Assembly (NCBI RefSeq): GCF_004005375.1
Contig: NZ_RZUF01000016.1
Span: 62,001-126,000 of the forward strand
Direction of reading: 5' to 3'
DNA: 64,000 nucleotides
Source of the DNA: Rheinheimera sediminis
Lineage (GTDB): Bacteria > Pseudomonadota > Gammaproteobacteria > Enterobacterales > Alteromonadaceae
The notes under the pieces are model-generated. The model was not told where the DNA came from. It saw only the letters and a program-made list of their open reading frames with translations, and made no database searches. How positions within the stretch are numbered: the stretch's first letter is position 1; each line of letters starts with the position of its first letter. The position numbers were made by a program, and so were the translations under genes. Positions 52,994-61,594 of the stretch are shown here, piece after piece.

Positions 52994-53457
52994 TAGAGTA
53001 CAAAATCCTGCAGCCGTTCAGAGATCTCAGCGTCGACGGCCATATCGCGTTCAATTGCCATATCTTCAGCAACACGCTTATTCCAGGTGTCTTCGTCCCA
53101 GATCTCAAATTTATTAAGTTGTCCGACTAAGCGGATGTTTTTTGTCAGGCTGGCATGGCTTCTGAGTGGCGCAGGCAATAAAATGCGGCCGCTTTTATCC
53201 ATATCACAATCTGACGCATGGCCTATCAATAAGCGTTTAAAGCGTAATTCTTGTGGATTCTGGTTGGATAAACGTTGCAATTGCTCCGCAACCTCTTCCC
53301 ATTCAGGCAATGGATAAAGTAATAAACAGGGGTCTTTAGTATGGATAGTGCAGACCATGGCGCCTTCGGCATCAGCAAATAAGGTATCACGGTAACGCGT
53401 TGGCAGCGCTAACCGACCCTTATCATCCAATGTTAAAGAAAACGAACCACGGAACAT
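52993..53457 (-). CDS. mraZ: Transcriptional regulator MraZ
   Basis: SpoVT/AbrB-type DNA-binding protein that represses the dcw operon in E. coli. The start at 53457 ([24 protein letters not shown]) gives 154 residues (E. coli 152); the upstream extension crosses the operator. Two tandem MraZ/AbrB repeats carry the DKGRLALP and DKSGRILLP motifs. First gene of the cluster, with GTGGG repeats just upstream. Confidence 0.98.
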   Translation of the reverse strand: MFRGSFSLTLDDKGRLALPTRYRDTLFADAEGAMVCTIHTKDPCLLLYPLPEWEEVAEQLQRLSNQNPQELRFKRLLIGHASDCDMDKSGRILLPAPLRSHASLTKNIRLVGQLNKFEIWDEDTWNKRVAEDMAIERDMAVDAEISERLQDFVL

Positions 53458-53496
53458 GTTAATCCCACTTTGTTTTTGTTTGATCCTGATATTTGA

Positions 53497-53521
53497 TCCA
53501 CAAATACCCACAATTTCCCAC
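53497..53521 (-). promoter_or_regulatory. MraZ operator: three GTGGG-type repeats
   Basis: On the minus strand GTGGG-N5-GTGGG-N5-GTGGA, exact 10-bp period, between the mraZ start and the predicted promoter. This is the repeat architecture known for MraZ binding sites and implies autoregulation of the dcw operon. Confidence 0.85.
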
Positions 53522-53529
53522 TGATGTAC

Positions 53530-53559
53530 AGTTTAGGGCCGCGGAAGAAAGCTTGTCAA
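53530..53559 (-). promoter_or_regulatory. Predicted promoter of the dcw cluster
   Basis: On the minus strand a perfect TTGACA (53554-53559) and TAAACT (53530-53535) are 18 bp apart, placing transcription start near 53523, right before the GTGGG repeats. MraZ would therefore bind just downstream of the start. Confidence 0.6.
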
Positions 53560-53630
53560 GGTCGAACCTCCTTTGTTTGCTGCTGACAGATCCAGTAAAA
53601 ACAAGGCTTAGCGCGAAGATCCTGATTTCT

Positions 53631-53645
53631 GTGGGAAAAAGTGGA
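53631..53645 (+). promoter_or_regulatory. Second MraZ-like repeat pair, opposite strand
   Basis: GTGGG-AAAAA-GTGGA on the plus strand, same unit and spacing as the main MraZ operator, about 110 bp upstream of it. Could be an auxiliary site or chance. Confidence 0.35.
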
Positions 53646-53986
53646 AGAAAATAACTGCGAAATAGTTTAGAAATTTGAGCCAGTTACACGTAACCACAGT
53701 CTTTAGACTAACGGCCTGCAACATGCGACTAAGACTATGTTACTAAAGTGATAACAGTCGATTTTTTACCTGAAAAATAGCTGCAACAGTTTGATTTTTA
53801 TAGGTTAAACCAAAAATCTTAATATAGCAGTTCCTGCAGCACAGCAAGAAACGATAATAACTGCAATAGAGACACGGAACTAAACCAAACTGATAAAAAC
53901 AGTCTACAGCAGAGTTAAAAGCAGAGATGAATCATTAAAATAGTGACCTAGGGGGTAAGCAAGCGCTCACAACTGAACAGATAAAA

Positions 53987-54012
53987 TCCTGACTACCGGC
54001 TCGTAGTCAGGA
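53987..54012 (-). terminator. Terminator of the chrA-flavin reductase unit
   Basis: The 10-bp stem TCCTGACTAC / GTAGTCAGGA with a 6-nt loop, followed on the minus strand by TTTTATCT, 15 bp after the flavin reductase stop. Confidence 0.85.
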
Positions 54013-54027
54013 CAGAAAACAGCACGA

Positions 54028-54654
54028 TCAGCGACGCATTGCTGAAGCAGGACGAGCAATCTGAAACAACTCAGCGGCAACCCTACTGTAACCCGAGCCA
54101 CCAATACGACTGATTAAATCCATTTTGTAAGGATCAGGCATACCATTCGCATCCAATAACGAGGGATTGATATAAATAGCGAGCACCTCTGCAAAAATCA
54201 CTTCACAGCTTGGGTTGTCCTGCGGGTAAGGTTCTAACTTTGCCAACCGGCATTCAAGAGCAACAGGAGCCAAGGCGACGCGAGGCACTTTAATTTGGCT
54301 GGATGCAGCCTGCTCCAGACCTGCCAACTCAAATTCGCTTTCATCAGCTGGCACTGCGGCCGCACTGATATTCATTTCATTGGCCAGCGCATGCGGCACC
54401 AGATTCACCACAAAGTCATGGGTGGCCTCAATATTTAAACTGGTATCTTTACGGCTGCCATCGGCTTTGTGCTGAGTAGAGATCATCAAAGTCGGTGGCT
54501 GGTCTGTGATCATCTGAAAAAAACTAAAAGGCGCTAAATTCAATACGCCATCAGCAGACAAACTCGATACCCAGGCAATGGGACGAGGCGTAATAGTGCT
54601 GGTCAGCAGCTTATACGCGGCTGAAGGGTCCAACTGTTGTAAATCAATCCACAT
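54028..54654 (-). CDS. Flavin reductase-like FMN-binding split-barrel protein
   Basis: A 208-residue protein of the flavin reductase domain family. Typical stretches: KLLTSTITPRPIAWVSSLSADGVLNLAPFSFFQMITDQPPTLMIS, and the central VVNLVPHALANEMN. Such proteins bind FMN and may reduce flavins or act as an oxidoreductase. The substrate is not visible here. The start overlaps the chrA stop by one base (TAATG), so the two are translationally coupled; a role in chromate or redox stress is an inference from that. Confidence 0.85.
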   Translation of the reverse strand: MWIDLQQLDPSAAYKLLTSTITPRPIAWVSSLSADGVLNLAPFSFFQMITDQPPTLMISTQHKADGSRKDTSLNIEATHDFVVNLVPHALANEMNISAAAVPADESEFELAGLEQAASSQIKVPRVALAPVALECRLAKLEPYPQDNPSCEVIFAEVLAIYINPSLLDANGMPDPYKMDLISRIGGSGYSRVAAELFQIARPASAMRR

Positions 54655-56012
54655 TAATAGCTACTCCAAAAAGACAACACTAAACCTAACAGAGCTGCAA
54701 CTGCAATCACCCGCATCAAGCCCTGCTTAGCCACAAATAAAGCCAAGGCAGCAACGAGCGCAATGCACGCAGCTTGCCAGTCGATGGCACCGGTAAAACC
54801 TGTTGGCCATAAAACATGGTAGGCAAAAAACAGCGCTAAATTGACAATAACGCCAACCACAGCAGCACTGATAGCAGTTAAAGGAGCCGTCAGTTGTAAC
54901 TTGCCTTGAGTGGACTCCACCAGAGGGCCACCAGCGAGAATAAAAATAAAGGAAGGTAAAAAGGTAAACCAACTGACTAAAAGCGCAGCGGTAATGCCGG
55001 CCAACACCATCAAATCAGGCCCAAAGCTGGCATGCACATAAGCCCCAACAAAAGCCACAAACACCACCACCATAATCAGCGGGCCAGGTGTGGTTTCGCC
55101 TAAAGCCAAACCATCCATCATTTGCCCTGGTGTCAGCCAGCCAAATTTATCGACAGCGCCCTGATAGACATAAGGCAAGACAGCATAAGCACCACCAAAA
55201 GTCAGTAGTGCTGCTTTGGTAAAAAACCAGCTCATTTGCGTGAGTTGATGTTGCCAGCCTAACGTCAGGAAGAGTGTCAGCATAGGCAAAGCCCAAAGCA
55301 GCACACCGCAAACCGCGACCACCGCAAAACGCTGCCAGCGAAATAATGCATGAGCTGGAGTGGGCGTTGTATCGTCAATCAAAGCCGGACCATCACTTTT
55401 TTTCCAAGCAGTATGACCGTCAACTGAAAACACTGCAGGTGTCACTTTACTGCCAATAAAACCAATCAAAGCAGCAGACAAAACAATAAGCGGAAACGGG
55501 AGTTGAAAAGCAAAAATAGCGACAAAAGCGGCAACGGCTATGGCCCATAACAACGGGTGTTTCATTACCCGCCCACCTATACGCCAGGCGGCATGCAGCA
55601 CTATGGCGGCTATCGCAGGTTTAATGCCATAAAACAAAGCAGCCACCCAAGGGTGCTCGCCATACAGCAGATAACCCCAGGACAGCAGCAGCAAAAGTAG
55701 CAAAGACGGCAGAATAAACAACAAACCCGCCACCACACCGCCCAAAGTGCGGTGCATCAGCCAGCCTAAATAAGTCGCCAGCTGCTGCGCCTCGGGTCCT
55801 GGCAACAACATGCAATAATTCAGCGCATGCAAAAACCGGCCTTCACTGATCCAGCGGCGTTTTTCCACCAGCTCCCTATGCATCAAGGCAATCTGCCCTG
55901 CAGGCCCACCAAAGCTTATACAGCCTAACTTGAGCCAAAACCAAAAAGCTTGCCAGAAGGGGATGGCGTTCAGTGAAGCTGAATTTATAGGGGGCATAAC
56001 AACCAGAGCCAA
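54654..56012 (-). CDS. chrA: Chromate transporter ChrA (two-domain CHR family)
   Basis: Inner-membrane CHR-superfamily transporter, 452 residues, likely chromate (sulfate analogue) efflux. Two homologous halves are visible. The first has KLGCISFGGPAGQIALMHRELVEKRRW and LPGPEAQQLATYLGW. The second has KAALLTFGGAYAVLPYVYQGAVDKFGWLTPGQMMDGLALGETTPGPLIM. About ten membrane spans. Starts at 56012 or an ATG five codons later. Coupled to a flavin reductase-like gene; no chrB or other chr genes are nearby. Confidence 0.93.
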   Translation of the reverse strand: MALVVMPPINSASLNAIPFWQAFWFWLKLGCISFGGPAGQIALMHRELVEKRRWISEGRFLHALNYCMLLPGPEAQQLATYLGWLMHRTLGGVVAGLLFILPSLLLLLLLSWGYLLYGEHPWVAALFYGIKPAIAAIVLHAAWRIGGRVMKHPLLWAIAVAAFVAIFAFQLPFPLIVLSAALIGFIGSKVTPAVFSVDGHTAWKKSDGPALIDDTTPTPAHALFRWQRFAVVAVCGVLLWALPMLTLFLTLGWQHQLTQMSWFFTKAALLTFGGAYAVLPYVYQGAVDKFGWLTPGQMMDGLALGETTPGPLIMVVVFVAFVGAYVHASFGPDLMVLAGITAALLVSWFTFLPSFIFILAGGPLVESTQGKLQLTAPLTAISAAVVGVIVNLALFFAYHVLWPTGFTGAIDWQAACIALVAALALFVAKQGLMRVIAVAALLGLVLSFWSSY

Positions 56013-56025
56013 TGGAGTAAGGCAT

Positions 56026-56063
56026 CCAGACTAGCAAACTTTGTCAAAGGCTTGCTAGTCTGG
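56026..56063. repeat. Nested inverted repeat between rnpB and chrA
   Basis: CCAGACTAGCAA (56026-56037) pairs perfectly with TTGCTAGTCTGG (56052-56063). The loop contains a second small stem CTTT/AAAG. It lies 10 bp past the 3' end of rnpB. T residues flank only the plus-strand-distal side, so it is not a textbook terminator for rnpB, though it could block or process read-through. Confidence 0.75.
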
Positions 56064-56073
56064 TTAAAAAGAA

Positions 56074-56436
<363 letters not shown>

Positions 56437-56443
56437 GGCGCGC

Positions 56444-56471
56444 ATTATACCCTTCTTCCTCTAAGCTGCAA
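56444..56471 (-). promoter_or_regulatory. Promoter of rnpB
   Basis: On the minus strand TTGCAG (56466-56471) and a perfect TATAAT (56444-56449) with 16-bp spacing and a GCGCGCC discriminator. GC-rich discriminators are typical of stable-RNA promoters. Confidence 0.8.
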
Positions 56472-56519
56472 GGTTGTTGGTAAGGCTCTTTCCATACTGT
56501 ATGGATATCGATATCAGTT

Positions 56520-56546
56520 ACGGGCGGCTACAAGACCCGCCCCTAC
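56520..56546 (-). repeat. REP-like repeat at the rsmI 3' end
   Basis: ACGGGCGG-CTACAAGA-CCCGCCCCTAC; read on the minus strand it has the GTAGGGGCGGG head of the family. The TAG at 56543-56545 is the rsmI stop codon. Confidence 0.85.
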
Positions 56547-57391
56547 GATTCGGTATCCCAACTTAACCCCAGCTTATACAAGGCGTTTTTCTTTTCACCA
56601 TGAATTTCTGCGGTTAAAGCTGCGGCTTTTTTCAGTGGCAATTCCGTCATCAGCAGCTTTAAGGTTTGCTGAGCCGCAGGATTAATTTCTTCTTCAGCCG
56701 CTAAAGTGGGCGCTATCATCAACACCATTTCGCCCTGACAACGGGCCGGATCCTCGTCCAGCCACTCTGTAATTTGTGCAGCAGTGCCATACACAAAGTT
56801 CTCAAAGGTTTTGGTCAGTTCTTTCGCCAACACCAACTCACGTTCAGCACCAAAAACTTTCACTACATCTTCTAAACAATCTTTGATACGGCGCGCTGTT
56901 TCGTAGCAAATCAAGGTGCCCACACCTTGCGGAATGGCGCTGAGTACATTCTGCCGCTGCTGGCTTTTGGCGGGTAAAAACCCTATAAAGTGGAATTTGT
57001 CTGTAGGTAAACCAGCGCAACACAAAGCACTGATCAAAGCGCAAGGTCCTGGGATAGGCACCACGCGGACACCAGCGTCACGGCATAAACGCACCAGGCT
57101 ATAACCCGGATCGCTAATCAGCGGCGTGCCTGCATCTGAAATCAGTGCAACATCTTCACCTGCCTGCAATTTTTGCAGTAAAGTGGCGGCTCGCTGCTTT
57201 TCGTTGTGGTCATGTAAAGCCAGCATTTTGGCAGAAATACCCAGATGGCTAAGCAGCTTGCCGCTGTGCCTTGTGTCTTCAGCCGCCACCCAGGCAACTG
57301 TGCTTAAGGTTTTGATAGCACGCTGACTGATGTCATCTAAATTACCGATAGGTGTGGCTACTATGTATAAATGTCCGCTTTGTACAGTCAT
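56543..57391 (-). CDS. rsmI: 16S rRNA (cytidine-1402-2'-O)-methyltransferase RsmI
   Basis: Modifies the same nucleotide C1402 as RsmH, whose gene is 3.5 kb away. 282 residues (E. coli 286). Tetrapyrrole-methylase fold with YIVATPIGNLDDISQRAIKTL, the SAM loop ALISDAGTPLISDPGYSLVRLC and PIPGPCALISALCCAGLPTDKFHFIGFLP. The stop codon is formed by a REP-like repeat. Divergent from lpoA. Confidence 0.97.
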   Translation of the reverse strand: MTVQSGHLYIVATPIGNLDDISQRAIKTLSTVAWVAAEDTRHSGKLLSHLGISAKMLALHDHNEKQRAATLLQKLQAGEDVALISDAGTPLISDPGYSLVRLCRDAGVRVVPIPGPCALISALCCAGLPTDKFHFIGFLPAKSQQRQNVLSAIPQGVGTLICYETARRIKDCLEDVVKVFGAERELVLAKELTKTFENFVYGTAAQITEWLDEDPARCQGEMVLMIAPTLAAEEEINPAAQQTLKLLMTELPLKKAAALTAEIHGEKKNALYKLGLSWDTES

Positions 57392-57499
57392 ATGGCGCTT
57401 AATCCGTTGTACTTGAATTACTTTGGCTGGAATTCATTGAGCTTAGGCACGGCACTGAGTAAGATACCCGCATTGTTTTCTTCATTGTACCTGTGCATT

Positions 57500-59347
57500 G
57501 TGAAATCCAGCAAACTGAAGCCATTTATTCTTTTAGGCAGCGTCATAGCGTTAGCCAGTTGTTCTTCCACACCAGAGCAGGTTGCTCCGGTCAAACAGGC
57601 GCCTGTGGTCAAGCCTGCGCCTTTGGTTGAAGAGGAAGTGGAAGTTGTGAAAATTGAAAAGCCTTTGTCTGGTGCCGACTTTATTGAACAAGCCGGTCAG
57701 CAACAAGGATCAGAACAGCAATGGCAATTGCTGGAAGCGGCCAAAGCTCATTTACAACAAGGTGAAACTGAACAGGCTCAGGCGATCAGCCGTGTGCTGG
57801 CACAGCAGGCTGCACCTGAAATACAACAAGCCAACCTGTTGCCTTTTCTTCAGGGCTTGATTGCAGCCGGCGAACATGAAGATATAGAAAAATTCAGCCG
57901 CCAGTACTCCTTGAGCTCGTTCAGAGACGAAGACAAAGCAGCTTATTTGCAAAGTCTGGCAGAGTACCAAAGCAGCAGAAGAGAGCCGGATCAAGCGGTT
58001 AAAACTTACCTGCAATTACTGGCGTTGCAGCCAGAACAGACTGCTGTACAAAGCGCCTTGTGGCAACAGCTGGGTATGCTGACACCGGACCAATTAGACA
58101 GTCTGAGCAGTAGCACAGACGCCGTCACTCAAGGCTGGGCCAAATTATTGCAACTGCACCAACAGTTTTTAGGCAATAGCCCGGCTTTCACTCAGGCCAT
58201 TACCGACTGGCAGCAGCAATACGCCACACTGCCTTCGTTGCAGCAACTGCCTGCTGAAATTACGCAATTAAGCGCAGTAGACGCTTTTTCACCGCAAACT
58301 ATCGCGGTATTACTGCCTTTTAGCAGCAACTTCCGCCAGCATGCTGAAGCCATTCAGCAGGGAATTCTTGCCGCATCAGCCAACCAACAAGCACGTTTGA
58401 TTTTTATCGACAGCCAGACTGATACTGCAGCTTTGCAACAACAACTGGTCGCTGAGCAAGTAGATTTTGTGATAGGTCCTCTGCTCAGAGAACAAGTGGA
58501 TGCTATTTCGCAGCAAGCAGACTGGACTATTCCTACCCTGTTTTTAAACGGTAAAACCGATTTGGTACAACAATCTGCTGATAAGTTTTATTTTTCTTTA
58601 AGCGTGGAAGACGAAGCCCACCAGATGGCGATGCTGTTTAAACAAAAAAAATATAAACAGCCCGTATTGATGGCTTCCCGCAATCCATTAAGTCAGCGTA
58701 TGGCCGAACAATTCAGCCGTGATTGGAGACAAATAACAGGGAAAGAGCCGGAAACCTATTGGTTTGTCGACCAGGCCGGCATGGAAAGCACCATCAAACA
58801 ACTGCTGGAAACAGCAGCCAGTGAGCAGCGTATTCGTGAGATAAGCCAGTTAGCAGGAGAAAATGTTAAAGCTGAACCCCATAGCCGTCAGGATATAGAC
58901 GCTATTTATTTATTGGCAGATCCTGCCCAAACCCGTTTATTAAAACCTTATATTGATGTATCAGTGGCCCCAACTAAAACCACTGTGCCCGTCTACGCCA
59001 GTTCGCGCAGCCACCAGAAATCAGCGGAATTTACCGACCGTCGTGACTTACAGGGCTTAACTTTTACCGAAATGCCCTGGATGCTCACTGCAAGACAGCA
59101 ACAAGAGTTCCGTCAGCAGTTTGAACAATTATTTCCACAACAGGATGAAACACTGCAACGTTTATTTGCTATGGGCTACGACGCCTATCACTTGGTGTAC
59201 CGTTTAAAGCAGCAGCAACAATTTCCAGCACTGCGTTATCAGGGTTTAACCGGGGATCTGACTCTTTCTACCAGCGGCCAGGTTCAGCGGCAGTTAACCT
59301 GGGGCAAATACAGTAAGGATGGTTTACTGACTCCCCGGACGCCCTGA
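57500..59347 (+). CDS. lpoA: Penicillin-binding protein activator LpoA
   Basis: Outer-membrane lipoprotein that activates PBP1A. With the GTG at 57500 the protein has 615 residues and a clean lipoprotein signal: KSSKLK then PFILLGSVIALASC (lipobox LASC). The frame is open to an ATG at 57371, but that overlaps rsmI and buries the signal sequence. N-terminal TPR-like helices (about 55-240) precede a periplasmic-binding-like domain (IAVLLPFSSNFRQHAEAIQQGILA, FVIGPLLREQVDAI). No strong ribosome binding site supports the GTG. It heads lpoA-yraN-diaA-dolP. Confidence 0.92.
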   Translation: MKSSKLKPFILLGSVIALASCSSTPEQVAPVKQAPVVKPAPLVEEEVEVVKIEKPLSGADFIEQAGQQQGSEQQWQLLEAAKAHLQQGETEQAQAISRVLAQQAAPEIQQANLLPFLQGLIAAGEHEDIEKFSRQYSLSSFRDEDKAAYLQSLAEYQSSRREPDQAVKTYLQLLALQPEQTAVQSALWQQLGMLTPDQLDSLSSSTDAVTQGWAKLLQLHQQFLGNSPAFTQAITDWQQQYATLPSLQQLPAEITQLSAVDAFSPQTIAVLLPFSSNFRQHAEAIQQGILAASANQQARLIFIDSQTDTAALQQQLVAEQVDFVIGPLLREQVDAISQQADWTIPTLFLNGKTDLVQQSADKFYFSLSVEDEAHQMAMLFKQKKYKQPVLMASRNPLSQRMAEQFSRDWRQITGKEPETYWFVDQAGMESTIKQLLETAASEQRIREISQLAGENVKAEPHSRQDIDAIYLLADPAQTRLLKPYIDVSVAPTKTTVPVYASSRSHQKSAEFTDRRDLQGLTFTEMPWMLTARQQQEFRQQFEQLFPQQDETLQRLFAMGYDAYHLVYRLKQQQQFPALRYQGLTGDLTLSTSGQVQRQLTWGKYSKDGLLTPRTP

Positions 59348-59698
59348 ATGAGCAAAAGCACTGGGCAGTTTTATGAACAACAGGCCTTAGTGTTTTTGCA
59401 GCAACAAGGCTTACAACTGCTGCAACAAAACTACAGTTGTCGTTTTGGCGAAATTGACTTAGTGATGCGCGAGCAACAATGTCTGGTTTTTGTTGAAGTA
59501 AAATTCAGGCGCAGCAACAGCTTTGGTGGTGCTGCTGCGGCAGTAACACAGGCTAAACAGCAAAAGCTGACTCGCGCAGCTTCGTTTTATTTACAGCAAG
59601 CTGGCCAGCAACATTGTCGTTTTGATGTAGTGGCCATTACCGAACAGCCAGCAGATATTTGCTGGATTAAAAACGCTTTTGCAGGAACAGCTAACTAA
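59348..59698 (+). CDS. yraN: UPF0102 family protein YraN
   Basis: A 116-residue protein of the restriction-endonuclease-like UPF0102 family. Characteristic GQFYEQQALVFLQQQGLQLLQQNYSCRFGEIDLVMREQQCLVFVEVKFRRS holds the ExD...ExK nuclease-like pattern (GEIDL, VEVKFR). Biological role unknown. Its start directly follows the lpoA stop and its stop overlaps diaA (TAATG), as in the E. coli yraMNOP cluster. Confidence 0.94.
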   Translation: MSKSTGQFYEQQALVFLQQQGLQLLQQNYSCRFGEIDLVMREQQCLVFVEVKFRRSNSFGGAAAAVTQAKQQKLTRAASFYLQQAGQQHCRFDVVAITEQPADICWIKNAFAGTAN

Positions 59699-60285
59699 TG
59701 CAAGACCATATCAGGCAACTTTTTACTGAAAATATTCAAACCATGATAGCGACAGGGGAAGCGTTGTCAGCCCCTATCGAAAACGCCGCCGTCAGTCTGG
59801 TGAACTGCCTGATCAATGGCGGTAAGGTCATTTGCTGTGGTGAAGGAGCATCTGCCGCTTTAGCGACACATTTTGCTCAGCTGTTATTGGATCAGTTTGA
59901 AGCAGAACGGCCTTGCTTACCAGCCTTTGCCTTACTGACAAACAACTCCAGCCTGCAGCCGGGCAATCAGGACAACCCTGACCATCTGGCGCGTCAGGTG
60001 CGGGCTTTAGGCCAGGCAGGTGATGTGCTGGTAGCGATTTCAATGACAGGTGAAGAACATAATTTAATCAAAGCTGTTGAAGCGGCTTTAACCAAAGATA
60101 TGACTGTGGTGGCCTTAACAGTTGATAACAGTGGTGAATTGTCTGGTTTATTGGGCAATCAGGATACTGAACTCAAGGTACCTGCTCACAGACCGGCCAG
60201 GGTATTTGAGTGTTATACCTTTTTACTGCATGCGCTATGTGAACTCATCGACATAACGCTGTTTCCGCAACAAGGAGATCTCTGA
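59698..60285 (+). CDS. diaA: DnaA initiator-associating protein DiaA (SIS domain)
   Basis: A 195-residue SIS-domain protein (E. coli DiaA 196) that binds DnaA and promotes timely replication initiation. The SIS fold is shown by GGKVICCGEGASAALATHFAQLLL and AGDVLVAISMTGEEHNLIKAVEAA. It resembles the sedoheptulose-7-phosphate isomerase GmhA, but position and length favour DiaA. Coupled to yraN and dolP by one-base overlaps. Confidence 0.93.
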   Translation: MQDHIRQLFTENIQTMIATGEALSAPIENAAVSLVNCLINGGKVICCGEGASAALATHFAQLLLDQFEAERPCLPAFALLTNNSSLQPGNQDNPDHLARQVRALGQAGDVLVAISMTGEEHNLIKAVEAALTKDMTVVALTVDNSGELSGLLGNQDTELKVPAHRPARVFECYTFLLHALCELIDITLFPQQGDL

Positions 60286-60851
60286 TGTTGAATAAAATAA
60301 TGCTGGTGTTACTGACCAGTTGGTTATTGCAAGGTTGTGCCGCAGCCGTGCTGGCAGGCGGAGCTACCGCAGTCAAATCTGCAGGCGACCCACGAACTCT
60401 GGGTAATCAGATCGACGATAAAAGTATTCAAATTAAAGTAAGTCGCTTACTGGGCGAAAACCCGGAAACCAAAGACAGAGGCAATATTAATATGACCAGT
60501 TACAACGGCATAGTGCTGTTAACAGGTCAGGTGCCAAACGAACGAGTACGCGAAGTAGCAGCAGAGATCGCCAGAGTAGAGGGTGTAAAAGATATACACA
60601 ACCAATTGCGTGTTGGCAGTGAAATCAGCTTTGGTACTGGCAGCAAAGACAGCTGGATAACCACTCGTATCAAAGGCAAATTTCTGGCGGATAAAAATGT
60701 CAGTGGCCTGAACATCAAAGTAGTTACCGAAAACGGCGAAGTGTTTTTAATGGGTCTGGTTAGTCAGCAAGAAGCGGACAGAGCCGTTAACTTAGCGCGC
60801 AACGTCGACGGCGTAGCCCGTGTCATTAAAGCCTTTGAATACAAAGACTAG
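60285..60851 (+). CDS. dolP: Dual BON-domain outer-membrane lipoprotein DolP
   Basis: Lipoprotein of 188 residues (E. coli 191, formerly YraP) that supports outer-membrane integrity and BAM function. The signal MLNKIMLVLLTSWLLQGC ends in lipobox LQGC. Two BON domains follow: about 47-115 (DDKSIQIKVSRLLG ... GIVLLTGQVPNERVREVAAEIA) and about 125-188 (DSWITTRIKGKFLA ... GEVFLMGLVSQQEADRAVNLAR). Last gene of the cluster. Confidence 0.95.
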   Translation: MLNKIMLVLLTSWLLQGCAAAVLAGGATAVKSAGDPRTLGNQIDDKSIQIKVSRLLGENPETKDRGNINMTSYNGIVLLTGQVPNERVREVAAEIARVEGVKDIHNQLRVGSEISFGTGSKDSWITTRIKGKFLADKNVSGLNIKVVTENGEVFLMGLVSQQEADRAVNLARNVDGVARVIKAFEYKD

Positions 60852-60860
60852 CAGACATTG

Positions 60861-60903
60861 GAGTCAGATCGCATTGTTAACAGTTAACAATATGATCTGA
60901 CTC
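60861..60903. repeat. Inverted repeat between dolP and the DUF599 gene
   Basis: GAGTCAGATC (60861-60870) pairs with GATCTGACTC (60894-60903), and the inner ATTGTTAAC pairs with GTTAACAAT; 19 of 21 positions match with a one-base loop. It sits between convergent genes and may act as a bidirectional terminator. Its GTCAG...GCATT outline recalls the repeat after ampE. Confidence 0.85.
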
Positions 60904-60908
60904 ATTTC

Positions 60909-61586
60909 TTAGCACTCCTGCAAAGCCTTCAGCACTTTTGAATGAAACTCCCTGTGTTTCATAATCAGCAGCACTAAAACAGAAGTCGCCATAAATAATC
61001 TGGGGTCTAGGAACCAGGATAAAGTCGCCAAAGAGAAGTAGATGGAGCGCAAGCCATAATTAAAAGAGTGCCCTGCCTGATCGATCACTTTGGCAGTTCT
61101 GTTGGCATACAGCGCCTGTTCTTCTGAGGTCATTTCGCGGCCATCAGGTGCTGCACCTATCAATACCCCACCAAAGCCATACTGACGCAGCGACCAGGTA
61201 AACTGGAAAAAGGCGAAAACATAAATGACCGCCAGGAATAAAATTTTCACCTGCACAGTTTCTTTGTTTTGTGCTGCCCATGGTGTCAGATAGGTCAGTA
61301 CTTCGCTGATGCTGTTACTCGATGCCAGAGCAGTTAATAAACCAGCCAGCATCAGTAAGGTGCTGGATGCAAAAAAGGACACATTGCGCTCCAGTGTTGA
61401 AATCAGCGCCACATCAGCCATTTTATTGTCGCGGTTGAGCATTTGTTTCATCCAGTCGTTACGCTTGCGACGCAGTTCAAAGGACAAACAGCTAACGGTC
61501 CTGGCCTTGCGTTTCGCCACTAGAGTGTAGCCTGACCAAAGTGATAAAAACCAAGCCACAGCGATTAGATCAAGCCAAGTCAACAT
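60909..61586 (-). CDS. DUF599 family membrane protein
   Basis: A 225-residue predicted inner-membrane protein of unknown function. About four or five membrane spans: near 5-22, 71-90 (FFASSTLLMLAGLLTALASS), 114-133 (ILFLAVIYVFAFFQFTWSLRQYG), and near the C-terminus. NRDNKMADVALISTLERNVSFFASSTL and RSIYFSLATLSWFLDP are typical of DUF599. Directly downstream (8 bp) of a sensor kinase gene, so possibly its co-transcribed partner. Confidence 0.85.
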   Translation of the reverse strand: MLTWLDLIAVAWFLSLWSGYTLVAKRKARTVSCLSFELRRKRNDWMKQMLNRDNKMADVALISTLERNVSFFASSTLLMLAGLLTALASSNSISEVLTYLTPWAAQNKETVQVKILFLAVIYVFAFFQFTWSLRQYGFGGVLIGAAPDGREMTSEEQALYANRTAKVIDQAGHSFNYGLRSIYFSLATLSWFLDPRLFMATSVLVLLIMKHREFHSKVLKALQEC

Positions 61587-61594
61587 AACAAGCC

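Larger units (their letters stand above)
53522..54027. other. Gap between mraZ and the flavin reductase gene
   Basis: About 500 bp of AT-richer non-coding DNA. It holds the dcw promoter, a second GTGGG pair and, at the far end, the flavin-reductase terminator. From 53646 to 53986 I see no gene or recognisable element. Confidence 0.6.

Noticed and set aside
57371-57499. lpoA starting at the ATG at 57371
   Set aside because: It would place 43 residues before a lipoprotein signal and overlap rsmI.
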